A stretch of 64,000 nucleotides of DNA from Synechococcales cyanobacterium C42_A2020_086 (lineage in GTDB: Bacteria > Cyanobacteriota > Cyanobacteriia > Elainellales > Elainellaceae). Within the stretch, counting starts at the first letter, position 1; every line of letters starts with the position of its first letter. The position numbers and the translations under genes were made by a program. The notes below the pieces were generated by a model. It saw only the letters and a list, made by a program, of their open reading frames with translations, had not been told where the DNA came from and made no database searches. The stretch spans positions 1 to 64,000 of the forward strand of contig JACYLU010000038.1 in assembly GCA_015272325.1 (NCBI GenBank), read 5' to 3'. This document shows positions 55,363 through 63,959 of the stretch, piece after piece.

Positions 55363-56175
55363 ATGGCTCATTTGACTCGATCTCGATTTTTGCGGCAGTT
55401 TTTGCTGGGCTTTCTCAGTTTGGTGTGTGTTGTCACTTTTGCAGCCTGTGGAGGCACCACCCCAACCGCCGACTCGGGCAGTACAACGCTGAGGGTAGCG
55501 ACGGAACCTGCCTTTCCGCCTTTTGAGTTTCAGGGTCCCGATGGCACGACCCAAGGCTTTAGCTACGACTTGATGAACGCGATTGCTGAAGCCGAAGGAT
55601 TCACCGTTCAGTTTGAAAGCTTGCCCTTCGACGGCATCATTCCCGCTCTGCAGGCGGGCACGGTAGACGCTGCGATCAGCTCGATCACTATCACGCCCGA
55701 GCGGGCCCAGACCGTATCTTTCTCGCGACCTTATTTCAAGGCGGGCTTGGCAATTGCCGTACGGGAAGAGAACACCGACATCACATCCTTTGACAGTCTT
55801 CAGGGCAAACGCATCGCCGTGCAGATCGGGACAACTGGCGCTAACAAAGCCCAAGAAGTGCAGGGAGCACAGGTACGCACGTTTGATTCAGCTCCGCTGG
55901 CGCTGCAAGAGCTTTCGAACGGCAACGTAGACGCAGTGATCAACGATGCACCCGTTACGCTTTATGCCATCCAGAGCGGCAACATCTCAGGCGTCAAAGT
56001 TGTGGGGCAGCTTCTCACCGAAGAGTTTTACGGCATTGCCTTGCCCAAAGACTCGCCTAATCTAGAAAAAATTAATTCTGGTTTAGAAACGGTGCTTAAT
56101 AACGGTCAATACGCTGAAATTTACCGGAAGTGGTTTGGTGGCGAACCGCCGACATTGCCTGAAAGCGCCCTGTAA
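55363..56175 (+). CDS. Polar amino acid ABC transporter binding lipoprotein, copy 1
   Basis: 270 residues, SBP_bac_3 family. The signal has a lipobox-like TFAAC (Cys28) after LLGFLSLVCVV. The mature domain has LRVATEPAFPPFEFQGPDG, the solute-binding loop AAISSITITPERAQTVSFSRPYF and VAVQIGTT-like IAVQIGTTGANKAQ. It ends EIYRKWFGGEPP. The FEF and TPER/FSRPY motifs are shared with glutamine- and basic-amino-acid-binding proteins. It precedes the permease by 89 bp and probably forms an operon with it and the second binding protein. Confidence 0.9.
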   Translation: MAHLTRSRFLRQFLLGFLSLVCVVTFAACGGTTPTADSGSTTLRVATEPAFPPFEFQGPDGTTQGFSYDLMNAIAEAEGFTVQFESLPFDGIIPALQAGTVDAAISSITITPERAQTVSFSRPYFKAGLAIAVREENTDITSFDSLQGKRIAVQIGTTGANKAQEVQGAQVRTFDSAPLALQELSNGNVDAVINDAPVTLYAIQSGNISGVKVVGQLLTEEFYGIALPKDSPNLEKINSGLETVLNNGQYAEIYRKWFGGEPPTLPESAL

Positions 56176-56264
56176 GTCGATCGGGGTTAGATTCACCTTA
56201 GCAGGGGAAAGGCGTTGATGCGGCTGCCCCTGCTAATTATCTTTATGCAATCTCAGAGGTTGTT

Positions 56265-56999
56265 GTGGCTCAAGTACTCCAAGTCATTCTCGATGCTTTG
56301 CCCACCTTGATGCTAGGGGCAGTCGTGACTCTCCAGCTCACCATCATCACCACTATTCTGGGGATGATCCTGGGGTCGCTGATTGGTATTTTGCGACTAT
56401 CGAACTCGCGCATCATCCGTACCTTGACCATTGCCTACATTGACTTTTTTCGCGGTTCACCGCTGTTGGTGCAAATTTTTATGATCTACTTCGGTTTGCC
56501 TGCCTTGGCTCGAGGGCTAGGGCTGGGGCTGAACTTGAATCAGTGGACGGCGGCGGTGGCAGCACTAACGCTTAATGTGGCGGCCTACATCGCCGAAATT
56601 GTGCGGGGCGCAATTCAGTCGATTGAACTCGGGCAGCGGGAAGCTTCAGAATCTCTGGGGCTAGGGCCGGTGGAAACGATGCGCTACATCATTTTTCCGC
56701 AGGCATTTCGCCGCATGATCCCGCCCCTAGGAAACCTATTTATTAGCCAGCTCAAAGATACCAGCTTGGTCGCGGTGATCGGCTTCGAGGAACTGTTCCG
56801 CCGTGGGCAGCTGATTGTAGCTCAGAATTACAGAGCCTTTGAGATTTACTTTGCAGTGGCATTGGTGTATTTGGTGCTGAATTTGCTATCGGCCCGCGCC
56901 TTTGACTGGCTAGAGCGAGCCATGAATCCGCTGGAGCGAGCCAAACGGCGTGCAGTCGTGCAGCCGGCCGGCGTGCTGTTAGATCCGGGCGATCGCTAG
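56265..56999 (+). CDS. Polar amino acid ABC transporter permease
   Basis: 244 residues, GTG start. The HisM/GlnP-type permease has about five helices, with LSNSRIIRTLTIAYIDFFRGSPLLVQIFMIYFGLP near residue 50. The cytoplasmic EAA loop is EASESLGLGPVETMRYIIFPQA (about 128-149), the coupling helix that contacts the ATPase. Only one permease gene is present, so it probably works as a homodimer like GlnP. It sits between two binding protein genes. The C-terminal tail is short and arginine-rich. Confidence 0.92.
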   Translation: MAQVLQVILDALPTLMLGAVVTLQLTIITTILGMILGSLIGILRLSNSRIIRTLTIAYIDFFRGSPLLVQIFMIYFGLPALARGLGLGLNLNQWTAAVAALTLNVAAYIAEIVRGAIQSIELGQREASESLGLGPVETMRYIIFPQAFRRMIPPLGNLFISQLKDTSLVAVIGFEELFRRGQLIVAQNYRAFEIYFAVALVYLVLNLLSARAFDWLERAMNPLERAKRRAVVQPAGVLLDPGDR

Positions 57000-57155
57000 C
57001 CAAGCTAAATGCAGGCAGCAAGTTCGTCAAGATTTGTTTCGGATCTGGTGTTCCGGATCGTGCCGCTGGGGTTTTCGTTGAACAATTATTGAACATTTGT
57101 GTTGAATATTTGCAGTTAAACACTTGAAGTTGAATACTCGCGTAGTGCTGCTGCA

Positions 57156-57185
57156 TACTGCTTTGATCACGTACTGCTTTGATCA
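57156..57185. repeat. 14-bp direct repeat TACTGCTTTGATCA
   Basis: Copies at 57156-57169 and 57172-57185, just before the second binding protein gene; the second copy ends about 20 bp ahead of its start. Confidence 0.9.
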
Positions 57186-57206
57186 ATCGGCTGAAGGGTG
57201 TGGGCT

Positions 57207-58043
57207 ATGCTGTCTCTTTCCCGTTCTCGCTTGCGCTTTCTCATTTCTAGCCTCTTGAGTTTTGTCTGCGTGCTGCTAGTGGCCGCATGCAGTACTGATG
57301 CTCCCACTTCCGAGGCAGTATCGCCAGCAGCTGATCCGGCGGCGGTTCCTGTGTTGCGGGTGGCGGTCAATCCAGCCTTTCCGCCCTTCGAGTTCAAAGC
57401 GGCCGACGGTAGCTTGCAGGGATTCGATATTGACTTAATCAACGCAATCGGCGGCACTGCCGGGTTTTTAATCGACTTTGACGAGCTATCGTTTGATGAT
57501 TTGATTCGCAATCTGTACGGTGGTCAGGTTGATGTCGCCATTAGCGCCATTACGATTAACCGCGACCGCTCCGAACGCGTTGCCTTTTCGCGCCCCTATT
57601 TTAAATCTGGACTGGCGATTGCCATTCGTGAGGCTGATACCGATATCACCGCCTTCGATAGCCTGAACGGCAAACGGGTAGGGGTTGAACGGGGCACCAC
57701 CAGCGAACTCAAAGCTCAAACCCTGGTGAATGCCGATGTGAAACGTTTTGCTTCGGCACCGCAGGCGCTGCAAGATCTAGCAGCTGGACGGCTGGATGCT
57801 GTCATTAACGATGCGCCCGTTACCCTCTATGCGATTCAGAGCGGCAGTGTCAGCGGACTGAAACTGCTCGATCCGCTCCTTAGCGAAGAGTTCTACGGCA
57901 TTGCCGTTCCCAAGGATTCGCCGTACTTAGAACCCATCAACGCTGCTCTCACTACGCTGATCGACAACGGCACCTATGCTCAGATCTACCAGAGGTGGTT
58001 TGCCGCGGAGCCGCCACCGCTGCCGGATACTGCTCCTCTGTGA
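57207..58043 (+). CDS. Polar amino acid ABC transporter binding lipoprotein, copy 2
   Basis: About 278 residues, a paralogue of the protein at 55363. The lipobox is LLVAAC (Cys27) after FLISSLLSFVCV. Mature domain: LRVAVNPAFPPFEFKAADG, AISAITINRDRSERVAFSRPYF, VGVERGTTSELKAQ, DAVINDAPVTLYAIQSG and terminal IYQRWFAAEPPPLP. Shared phrases with copy 1, such as AVINDAPVTLYAIQSG and EEFYGIA(L/V)PKDSP, show a recent duplication across the permease gene. Differences in the ligand loop (ITITPER versus ITINRDR) may alter specificity. ATG 57207 after AAGGGTG is preferred to GTG 57198. Confidence 0.88.
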   Translation: MLSLSRSRLRFLISSLLSFVCVLLVAACSTDAPTSEAVSPAADPAAVPVLRVAVNPAFPPFEFKAADGSLQGFDIDLINAIGGTAGFLIDFDELSFDDLIRNLYGGQVDVAISAITINRDRSERVAFSRPYFKSGLAIAIREADTDITAFDSLNGKRVGVERGTTSELKAQTLVNADVKRFASAPQALQDLAAGRLDAVINDAPVTLYAIQSGSVSGLKLLDPLLSEEFYGIAVPKDSPYLEPINAALTTLIDNGTYAQIYQRWFAAEPPPLPDTAPL

Positions 58044-58141
58044 CTCCTCTAGGACTAAAATTGACCTTTGACCTACAAATTGACCCACATTGACCGAGTG
58101 CTGTTTCGTCTGGTCATGCTCACTGCGGGTCTGCAGTCCCC

Positions 58142-58174
58142 ATCTCCCGTAAAATAGGGGAGATTCTTTTTGTT
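58142..58174 (+). terminator. Intrinsic terminator of the transporter operon
   Basis: ATCTCCC (58142-58148), 9-nt loop, GGGAGAT (58158-58164), then TCTTTTTGTT. It lies about 100 bp after the second binding protein gene and 24 bp before the CpcT gene. Confidence 0.75.
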
Positions 58175-58197
58175 ATCCTGGCATTTTTTCCTGGCCC

Positions 58198-58788
58198 ATG
58201 ACCCATTCCACTGACATTGGCACCTTAGCCCGCCTGATGGCAGCCGACTTCAGCAACCAGGCCCAAGCCTTTGAAAATCCTCCCTTCTTCGCCCACATTC
58301 GGGTTTGTATGCGGCCGCTACCCTGCGAACTTTTGTCGGGAGTCAGCCTGTTTGTGGAGCAAGCCTACGACTACATGCTGAATGACCCCTATCGCGTTCG
58401 GGCGCTGAAACTGACTGCCCAAAACAACCGCATCGAAATCGAGAATTATTTGGTAAAGGACGAAACGGCATTTTATGGGGCCTCCCGCGACCTGCAGCGG
58501 CTGCAGACGCTGACCCCCGACCATTTTGAGAAGTTGCCTGGCTGCAACATGATTGTGGAATGGACTGGAAGCAGCTTCAAGGGGTATGTGGAACCGGGAA
58601 AGGGCTGCTTTGTGATGCGTAAGGGCAAACAGACCTACCTCGACAGTGAATTTGAGATCGATGAGCATAAGTTCATCAGCTTGGATCGAGGCATGGACCC
58701 CGAAACAGATGAGCAGGTGTGGGGTTCGGTAGCAGGACCTTTCTACTTTGTACGACGCACCAGCTTTGCCAATGAGGTCAATGCGTAG
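58198..58788 (+). CDS. Phycobiliprotein lyase, CpcT/CpeT family
   Basis: 196 residues. Characteristic stretches are LARLMAADFSNQAQAFENPPFFAHIRVCMRPLP, VEQAYDYMLNDPYRVRALKL and CNMIVEWTGSSFKGYVEPGKGCFVMRKGKQTYLDSEFEI, followed by SLDRGMDP. It belongs to the beta-barrel T-type lyases, which attach phycocyanobilin (or phycoerythrobilin) to Cys153-type positions of beta-phycobiliprotein subunits. The gene stands alone, not in a phycobilisome operon. Specificity between CpcT and CpeT cannot be decided here; CpcT is likelier as the commoner form. Confidence 0.88.
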   Translation: MTHSTDIGTLARLMAADFSNQAQAFENPPFFAHIRVCMRPLPCELLSGVSLFVEQAYDYMLNDPYRVRALKLTAQNNRIEIENYLVKDETAFYGASRDLQRLQTLTPDHFEKLPGCNMIVEWTGSSFKGYVEPGKGCFVMRKGKQTYLDSEFEIDEHKFISLDRGMDPETDEQVWGSVAGPFYFVRRTSFANEVNA

Positions 58789-59084
58789 TAAGGTGTACGA
58801 GGGTAACTGGAGCTACATCGCTCGGTCTGCTTTTTCAGTAGGGTAAGGTTAATCCCGACAATGTGCTTTTACTTATCTTGGCTGATGCAGACTCAAGCCG
58901 AGCTAGGTGTACCTTATTTCTGTTCCCGTATTTTTGTTCCCGTCGTTGGCAGAGGTGCCCCTGCCTAATTGGCTGGCTAGAGAGTCCATCGTTGTGGCGA
59001 ACTGACCTCAGTACGAGCTGCAACGGTTGACGGCATTTGGAGTCCTTAGAGTGTTTGCCCCTCGCTCAACCTCAGAGGAGAATC
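58789..59084. other. Spacer with a small 14-bp-period repeat
   Basis: 296 bp without a gene. TTTCTGTTCCCGTA (58917-58930) and TTTTTGTTCCCGTC (58931-58944) form a near-perfect tandem pair. AGAGGAG at 59074-59080 is the ribosome-binding site of the next gene. Confidence 0.5.
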
Positions 59085-60359
59085 ATGCTTGCCAGTATGG
59101 ATTCCTGGTCAGATTATGACCAGCGACGGCTGACCAACAGTCAATCGACCGCTACCGAAGAGCAGTGTCTCTACGACCACCTGTTGCATCAGGTGAAGAC
59201 GGAACCGCCAGAAGCGCTGATTCACCGTTTTCGAGCACTGTTTATCGACGGTATGGGGTATGACGACCCGCAGGTTTGGCAGGCCATTCGGCAGATTGTT
59301 GCTTCGCCTTACATCGAGAAAGACTTTAAATTCATCCTCAATCGCAGCTCCTATATTCTGATCAACCATTGGCTGATGCAGCCGCGCCTTCATAGTGCTA
59401 TTCCTGAACTGATAGCGCTTTACGAAGCTACGCCAGCCGGTCAAGGGCGCTCGGTGACGACGCAGCGCTTGCGGGCCTTGGTACAAATGTTTCGCGACAC
59501 CGAGCAATACCGTGCTCTACAGCGCCTAGCCCATGTGGTTAGCCAAACCCCCGATTGGAGTAGCAGCAGCAATAAGCCCCTAGGGACGTTGGTACGCCGC
59601 TATCCCTACCTATACGATTACAGCTTGCTCACCGCCGATAGTACCAGCGAGCAGCGTCGCCGCATTCGCCATATTCGGCGGCAGGCACAGCAGCAGTTCG
59701 AGCGCGACTTGGCCCGCTATGCCACCTTCAAGCTGCTCGAGGGCGGCTCCCTTGCCGACTTGGCACCCCCTCAGCAGCGATCGACGAAAAACCCAACGCT
59801 ACTCAGCGACCGCCAGCTCGACAAGGCGCTCCGGCAATTTGGCGGCAAAATTGATGGCGGCAATTCCTATCGCGATCTGGCACAGTGCTTTCTCACCTAC
59901 AGTCGCCAGACCCGCTGCTTCTCTGCATTTAAGCACGATCTCTACGAATATTTGGTCTGCGCCATCGACTCCCGCTACGGCAAACAGCAATTCAACCAGC
60001 GGCTATATACTGCACTGCGAGACATTTTGCCAGAACACGATTCCCATCCGCTGAGTGATGTGCTGCTGATTGGCACCTGTCGCCGCTTGCTCAATCTGTT
60101 AGTTGTAGAAAGTCTGCATCATCCCAATCACGCCACCTTTGTTGATCTAACGGGCAACCTTGGCATCACCACTACCATTGGGCTGCTGCTGAAAATTGTG
60201 CTGATCTGTCGCAAGGTCAAGCCTTATCTGGAACGCCAGTTTGCTATTCTCTTCAGGCACTATGAAACCTGCACCCGCGATGGCGTCACCTGGCTGATCG
60301 ACTCTCTAGAAAGCCTGAATGTCGCCTTCAGCATTCATTTTGGGAGTCTCAGTCTTTAA
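59085..60359 (+). CDS. Conserved hypothetical protein, about 424 residues
   Basis: Soluble, largely helical protein: no signal peptide or clear membrane span. The first part has PPEALIHRFRALFIDGMGYDDPQVWQAIRQIVAS and FILNRSSYILINHWLMQ; a later basic region reads RRRIRHIRRQAQQQFERDLARYATFKLLEGG. I recall similar long proteins in many cyanobacteria but no known domain or role. ATG 59085 after AGAGGAG is preferred; 59037 extends the frame and 59097 is an internal alternative. It converges on the LytM-like gene 21 bp away. Confidence 0.7.
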   Translation: MLASMDSWSDYDQRRLTNSQSTATEEQCLYDHLLHQVKTEPPEALIHRFRALFIDGMGYDDPQVWQAIRQIVASPYIEKDFKFILNRSSYILINHWLMQPRLHSAIPELIALYEATPAGQGRSVTTQRLRALVQMFRDTEQYRALQRLAHVVSQTPDWSSSSNKPLGTLVRRYPYLYDYSLLTADSTSEQRRRIRHIRRQAQQQFERDLARYATFKLLEGGSLADLAPPQQRSTKNPTLLSDRQLDKALRQFGGKIDGGNSYRDLAQCFLTYSRQTRCFSAFKHDLYEYLVCAIDSRYGKQQFNQRLYTALRDILPEHDSHPLSDVLLIGTCRRLLNLLVVESLHHPNHATFVDLTGNLGITTTIGLLLKIVLICRKVKPYLERQFAILFRHYETCTRDGVTWLIDSLESLNVAFSIHFGSLSL

Positions 60360-60380
60360 TAACCTGAATGGCTTCCCGAA

Positions 60381-61310
60381 CTACTCCTCACCCAAGCGGG
60401 AGCGGCGACGTTGATCGGCCGTGCGCAAGCCGTCGATGTAGGCTCCTGGATCCTGGGCCACCCAGCCCAAGCTGGAGTTGGAACGCACCTCAAACCGCAA
60501 AAAGGAAGCGGCGCGATCGCCTAGGGGACCCACTGCACCGATGCGAGTTCCCGGCTGCACTGCTTGCCCCACCTGCACGGTAATTTCTCCGAGCTGGCCA
60601 TAGCGAGTTTGCAGCCCTTGAGCATGGTTGATCACGACTTCCTGCTCTGTGACCGCCGCCACAATGCCTGCTCCTACCGCTAAAACTGGGGTTCCTGCCT
60701 CTGCCTGCAAGTTAACGCCGTTATTGAACACGACTCTGCCAGTGCTGCGGTTGAGCTGCCAGCCATAGCCAGTCAGCATGGAAGCGGGAGCAGGCAAAGG
60801 GTAGCGGTTAATCGGATTGCGAGCTGAAGCCGGAGCGGTAGCCGTGGGGGCCGGCACGGGTGACCAATTGACGCCCGGCACAAACACGACGCTGGCAGCC
60901 TCTTGACAGCCATTCACCTCAAATAGCACATCAGCTCGCACGTTGTACTGTTTAGCAATCTCGCGCCAAGAGCTGCCCGCTGGCACCTCGACCCGAATGC
61001 CGTTGTACGGGGGAATCACAATCTCGGTACCAACCGCGGCGATGCCATTCCGCAATTCAGGGTTAAAGCCCATGAGTGTCGCGGGAATGAGATTGTACTG
61101 TTGAGCAATACTATCTAGCGTTTCTCCAGCCGCAATGCGGTGGCGGGTCAGGCGCGATAGGGCCGGTTCTGGGCAGAGGGCGGGCGCTGAGGTCGGTGTC
61201 GTCATTTCTGACTGCGCCACTGCGACCTGACTTAGCTCTCCGCCCAGCAGAGTACAACTTGCCAAAGACAGTAGCCCTGCCCCCAGCCTCAACCGGAATT
61301 GTACCGTCAT
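60381..61310 (-). CDS. LysM protein with degenerate (inactive) M23/LytM domain
   Basis: About 309 residues with a signal peptide (AGLLSLASCTLLGGELSQVAVA). Two LysM-like units follow: HRIAAGETLDSIAQQYNLIPATLMGFNP and IRVEVPAGSSWREIAKQYNVRADVLFEVNG. The C-terminal ~130 residues align with M23 peptidases (GTPVLAVGAGIVAAV, QTRYGQL, AVGPLGDRA), but every zinc or catalytic position is changed: HxxxD becomes NNGVN, YxHL becomes YGQL and HLHFE becomes FLRFE. Such domains in EnvC and NlpD activate amidases instead of cutting peptidoglycan, so this is a likely regulator of septal amidase. ATG 61310 follows AAGGA. Confidence 0.82.
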   Translation of the reverse strand: MTVQFRLRLGAGLLSLASCTLLGGELSQVAVAQSEMTTPTSAPALCPEPALSRLTRHRIAAGETLDSIAQQYNLIPATLMGFNPELRNGIAAVGTEIVIPPYNGIRVEVPAGSSWREIAKQYNVRADVLFEVNGCQEAASVVFVPGVNWSPVPAPTATAPASARNPINRYPLPAPASMLTGYGWQLNRSTGRVVFNNGVNLQAEAGTPVLAVGAGIVAAVTEQEVVINHAQGLQTRYGQLGEITVQVGQAVQPGTRIGAVGPLGDRAASFLRFEVRSNSSLGWVAQDPGAYIDGLRTADQRRRSRLGEE

Positions 61311-61504
61311 AGGGTTATCCTTCTTTTGCAACGCTTAGCCCACTCGCTGTACTCTTTGGCATCCTGGCACCTTCTTAAATTTCTTAATCCCCTGTTGCTG
61401 AAAGAGTTAGCTACAGTGGGGACATCAGGAGTCAGCACAGCTCAGGTTACTGAAGATCCAGGATAGCCCAGCCGCAGGTGTAGCAACTTTTGGGACGTTC
61501 ACTC

Positions 61505-61525
61505 GTTTGGCACTTGTTTGGCACT
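61505..61525 (+). repeat. Direct repeat GTTTGGCACT, 11-bp period
   Basis: Identical 10-mers at 61505-61514 and 61516-61525, one helical turn apart, ending 15 bp before the predicted -35 box of the Deg protease gene, as an activator site might. Confidence 0.85.
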
Positions 61526-61540
61526 CCAAGGCAAAGCGGA

Positions 61541-61570
61541 TTGTTCACAATGGGAATTCGAGATTAGAAT
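61541..61570 (+). promoter_or_regulatory. Candidate promoter of the Deg protease gene
   Basis: TTGTTC (61541-61546), 18-bp spacer, TAGAAT (61565-61570). The -10 matches the SigA consensus at five of six positions. Transcription would start near 61577, about 70 bp before the ATG. Confidence 0.45.
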
Positions 61571-61647
61571 GCTAGCGTCTTGCTGGTTTCAACGACTGGT
61601 TTTGGCTGAGTTGCCTCACCGCACTAAGACCACTTGATCATAAACGT

Positions 61648-62844
61648 ATGGGTATATCACGCAAACAATTGGGATTCTATGCAGTGCTCTTGGCAATTGG
61701 CGGGGGAGCAGGGTGGGTCTTCAACTACATCACGAGCAATCACCCCACCACTGGTGCTAATCCCGATACCGCTAGTCCTGTTGTTTTGCCGGCTGCCGAG
61801 CCGGTGGTCCGACGTTTAGAACCAGGCAGTGCAAACTTCATTGCCGCTGCGGTAGACAAGGTGGGTCCCGCGGTCGTGCGAATTGATGCCTCGCGCACAG
61901 TTAGTAGCTCCTCCGACCCGTTTGCAAATCCGCTGCGCCGCTTCTTCGAGGACGACTCGCAGATGCCGCTGCCGGATCGCATTGAGCAGGGTACAGGATC
62001 CGGCTTTATCGTCAGCGCGGATGGGCATGTAGTAACCAATGCCCATGTAGTGGAAGGAGCCAATGTGGTGAAGGTAACCCTGAGAGACGGGCGCAGCTTT
62101 GAGGGGCGAGTCGTGGGAATTGATCGCGTCACCGATGTAGCTGCCATCAAGATTGAGGCTGACGGGCTGCCAACGGTGACCTTGGGTAGCTCCAAAGCAT
62201 TGGTACCGGGGCAATGGGCAATTGCGATTGGCAATCCCTTGGGCCTAGACAATACGGTGACGGCGGGCATCATCAGCGCCATCGACCGCTCCAGTTCCCA
62301 GGTTGGCATCCCAGACCGGCGAGTGCAGTTTATCCAGACTGATGCAGCAATTAATCCGGGTAACTCTGGCGGACCGCTGCTGAACGATCGGGGGGAGGTG
62401 ATTGGCATCAACACTGCCATTCGGGCTGATGCCCAGGGATTGGGCTTTGCCATTCCCATTGAAACGGGCTGGCGCATCGCCCAACAGTTGTTTGAGAGCG
62501 GGCGGGTCGAGCACCCCTATCTGGGCATTCAAATGGTCGATCTAACGCCGGAACTGCGGCAGCGCATCAATGGCTCTCCAGAACTGGGCATTACCGTGAA
62601 TGCAGAACGCGGGGTGCTGGTGATTCAAGTGATGCCAGAGGCACCCGCTGCCACCGCCGGAATTCAACCGGGAGATATTATTCTCAAAATCAACGATATC
62701 GCTGTCGAAACAGCCGCCGCTGTGCAGCAGCAGATCGAAACCGTCAAGGTGGGGGATATTGTGACGGTTGAGGTGCAGCGCAACAACCAAACCCGAACAG
62801 TGCAGGTACGGCCGATTGCTTTCCCGGCTGACCGGGCTGGATGA
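61648..62844 (+). CDS. Deg/HtrA-type serine protease (HhoA/HhoB/HtrA group)
   Basis: 398 residues. A signal anchor (FYAVLLAIGGGAGWVFNYI) precedes a trypsin-like domain with the triad His in VVTNAHVVEGAN (about residue 132), Asp in DRVTDVAAIKIE (about 162) and Ser in INPGNSGGPLLNDRG (about 237). One C-terminal PDZ domain has GVLVIQVMPEAPAATAGIQPGDIILKIN. Members of this group degrade misfolded proteins in the periplasm or thylakoid lumen and help in photosystem II repair. The three cyanobacterial paralogues cannot be told apart confidently here. Confidence 0.93.
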   Translation: MGISRKQLGFYAVLLAIGGGAGWVFNYITSNHPTTGANPDTASPVVLPAAEPVVRRLEPGSANFIAAAVDKVGPAVVRIDASRTVSSSSDPFANPLRRFFEDDSQMPLPDRIEQGTGSGFIVSADGHVVTNAHVVEGANVVKVTLRDGRSFEGRVVGIDRVTDVAAIKIEADGLPTVTLGSSKALVPGQWAIAIGNPLGLDNTVTAGIISAIDRSSSQVGIPDRRVQFIQTDAAINPGNSGGPLLNDRGEVIGINTAIRADAQGLGFAIPIETGWRIAQQLFESGRVEHPYLGIQMVDLTPELRQRINGSPELGITVNAERGVLVIQVMPEAPAATAGIQPGDIILKINDIAVETAAAVQQQIETVKVGDIVTVEVQRNNQTRTVQVRPIAFPADRAG

Positions 62845-62910
62845 CTGGGGCCCTGTTTTGGGTTGCCTGCTTCTTGATCGGGTCCGCCACCAAGGCGAGA
62901 TCAGAATAGC

Positions 62911-63285
62911 TCAGGCATCGGGAAAAAGGGAGTCGCTCTCACCTGCATCCAGCCCAAGGGAACTAGCGCCCTTAATGCTGGCTTCTAGCTCCATGCGCTG
63001 CTCCATCCGTCGCAAAAAGTATCCGGTCATCATGGCAGAGGCCAGCAGCCCCGCCAAATTTTCTCGATCGGTGGTGATTTGCACGTTAAACGTTTCCGCT
63101 GGCAGGACGCCGACTAGCCCCTGCACATTCTGGGAAATAATTTGCTTGATCTCGGGACTCACCGAGCGGGCAACGCGTGCCAACACTTCGGGAGACTGAT
63201 GCTGAAGATACTTCAACAGTTGATTTGCCTGACCCTCTTCAGTGTCACCACTGAAAAAATCAAAGTTGTCAGGGTTAAATACCAT
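62911..63285 (-). CDS. DUF760 protein
   Basis: 124 residues. LLKYLQHQSPEVLARVARSVSPEIKQIISQNVQGLVGVLP and ENLAGLLASAMMTGYFLRRMEQRMELE are the conserved helical blocks of DUF760, a cyanobacterial and plastid family. A plant relative has been linked to chloroplast proteolysis and stress; the bacterial function is unknown. No signal peptide. It lies downstream of scpB on the same strand (98 bp), so the two may be co-transcribed. Confidence 0.85.
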   Translation of the reverse strand: MVFNPDNFDFFSGDTEEGQANQLLKYLQHQSPEVLARVARSVSPEIKQIISQNVQGLVGVLPAETFNVQITTDRENLAGLLASAMMTGYFLRRMEQRMELEASIKGASSLGLDAGESDSLFPDA

Positions 63286-63383
63286 AGTTGCCCTACATCG
63301 ATAAGGTTTGCTTCGATCATGTTATCTATTGTGACATTTCTACCTACTGCTGTGATGGGTTAACCTGAGGGAACGAGTTTGGT

Positions 63384-63959
63384 TCAGCTCTCAGAATCTG
63401 CAAGCTCAGACGGCAGCGGCTGCACAGGCTCCTGTTTCCCTTGTTTCAAAGTGTTGAGATCAGGGAGCTGAGGCAGTTGATCCACCTGAAAGTACTGATA
63501 AAACTTTTCGGTGACCTGTAGCCAGTAGGAGCGACCGTCCGACTGTCGCCGCTTGCGTACAAACCCCAGGCTCACCAATTCCTGCACATGCTGGTAAGCT
63601 CCTGAGCCGCGCAGCTCCACTAAATCTGTCTGGCTAATCGACCCCTTGAGGGCAATAACCGCTAAGGTGCGCAGTGCTCCAACCCCCAAATCCACCGGAA
63701 TCAGGGTCTGTACCAGATCATGAAACGACTCCCGTAGCTGCAAACAGTAACCTTCGGGGGTTTCCACGACCTCTAGAGCACTGTCGCGGTGAGCATAATC
63801 GCTCATTAGATCGAGCAGCCCCTCTTCGGCTTCATCGCGTTCACAGCCAGCATACTCGGCAATTTTGGCAATGGTTAGAGGCTGCGCCTTGAGGTAGAGG
63901 ATAGCTTCTATCCGGCTAGACAGCTGGGACATGGAACGGGAGGCGAGTGCGTTGGGCAT
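63384..63959 (-). CDS. scpB: Segregation and condensation protein B
   Basis: About 191 residues. Two winged-helix domains: SSRIEAILYLKAQPLTIAKIAEYAG with EGYCLQLRESFHDLVQTLIP, and LSALRTLAVIALKG-like GALRTLAVIALKGSISQTDLVELRGSGAYQHVQELVSLGFVRKRR. ScpB with ScpA and SMC forms the condensin complex for chromosome segregation. scpA is not in the window. ATG at 63959 has AGGTG nine bases upstream; ATG 63932 is an alternative giving the conserved start MSQLSSRIEAILY. Confidence 0.88.
   Translation of the reverse strand: MPNALASRSMSQLSSRIEAILYLKAQPLTIAKIAEYAGCERDEAEEGLLDLMSDYAHRDSALEVVETPEGYCLQLRESFHDLVQTLIPVDLGVGALRTLAVIALKGSISQTDLVELRGSGAYQHVQELVSLGFVRKRRQSDGRSYWLQVTEKFYQYFQVDQLPQLPDLNTLKQGKQEPVQPLPSELADSES

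Larger units (their letters stand above)
61311..61647. other. Divergent spacer between LytM-like and Deg protease genes
   Basis: 337 bp with no gene. It holds an 11-bp-period direct repeat (61505-61525) and a plausible promoter for the protease gene (61541-61570). The other half would carry the promoter of the LytM-like gene; none is obvious. Confidence 0.5.
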
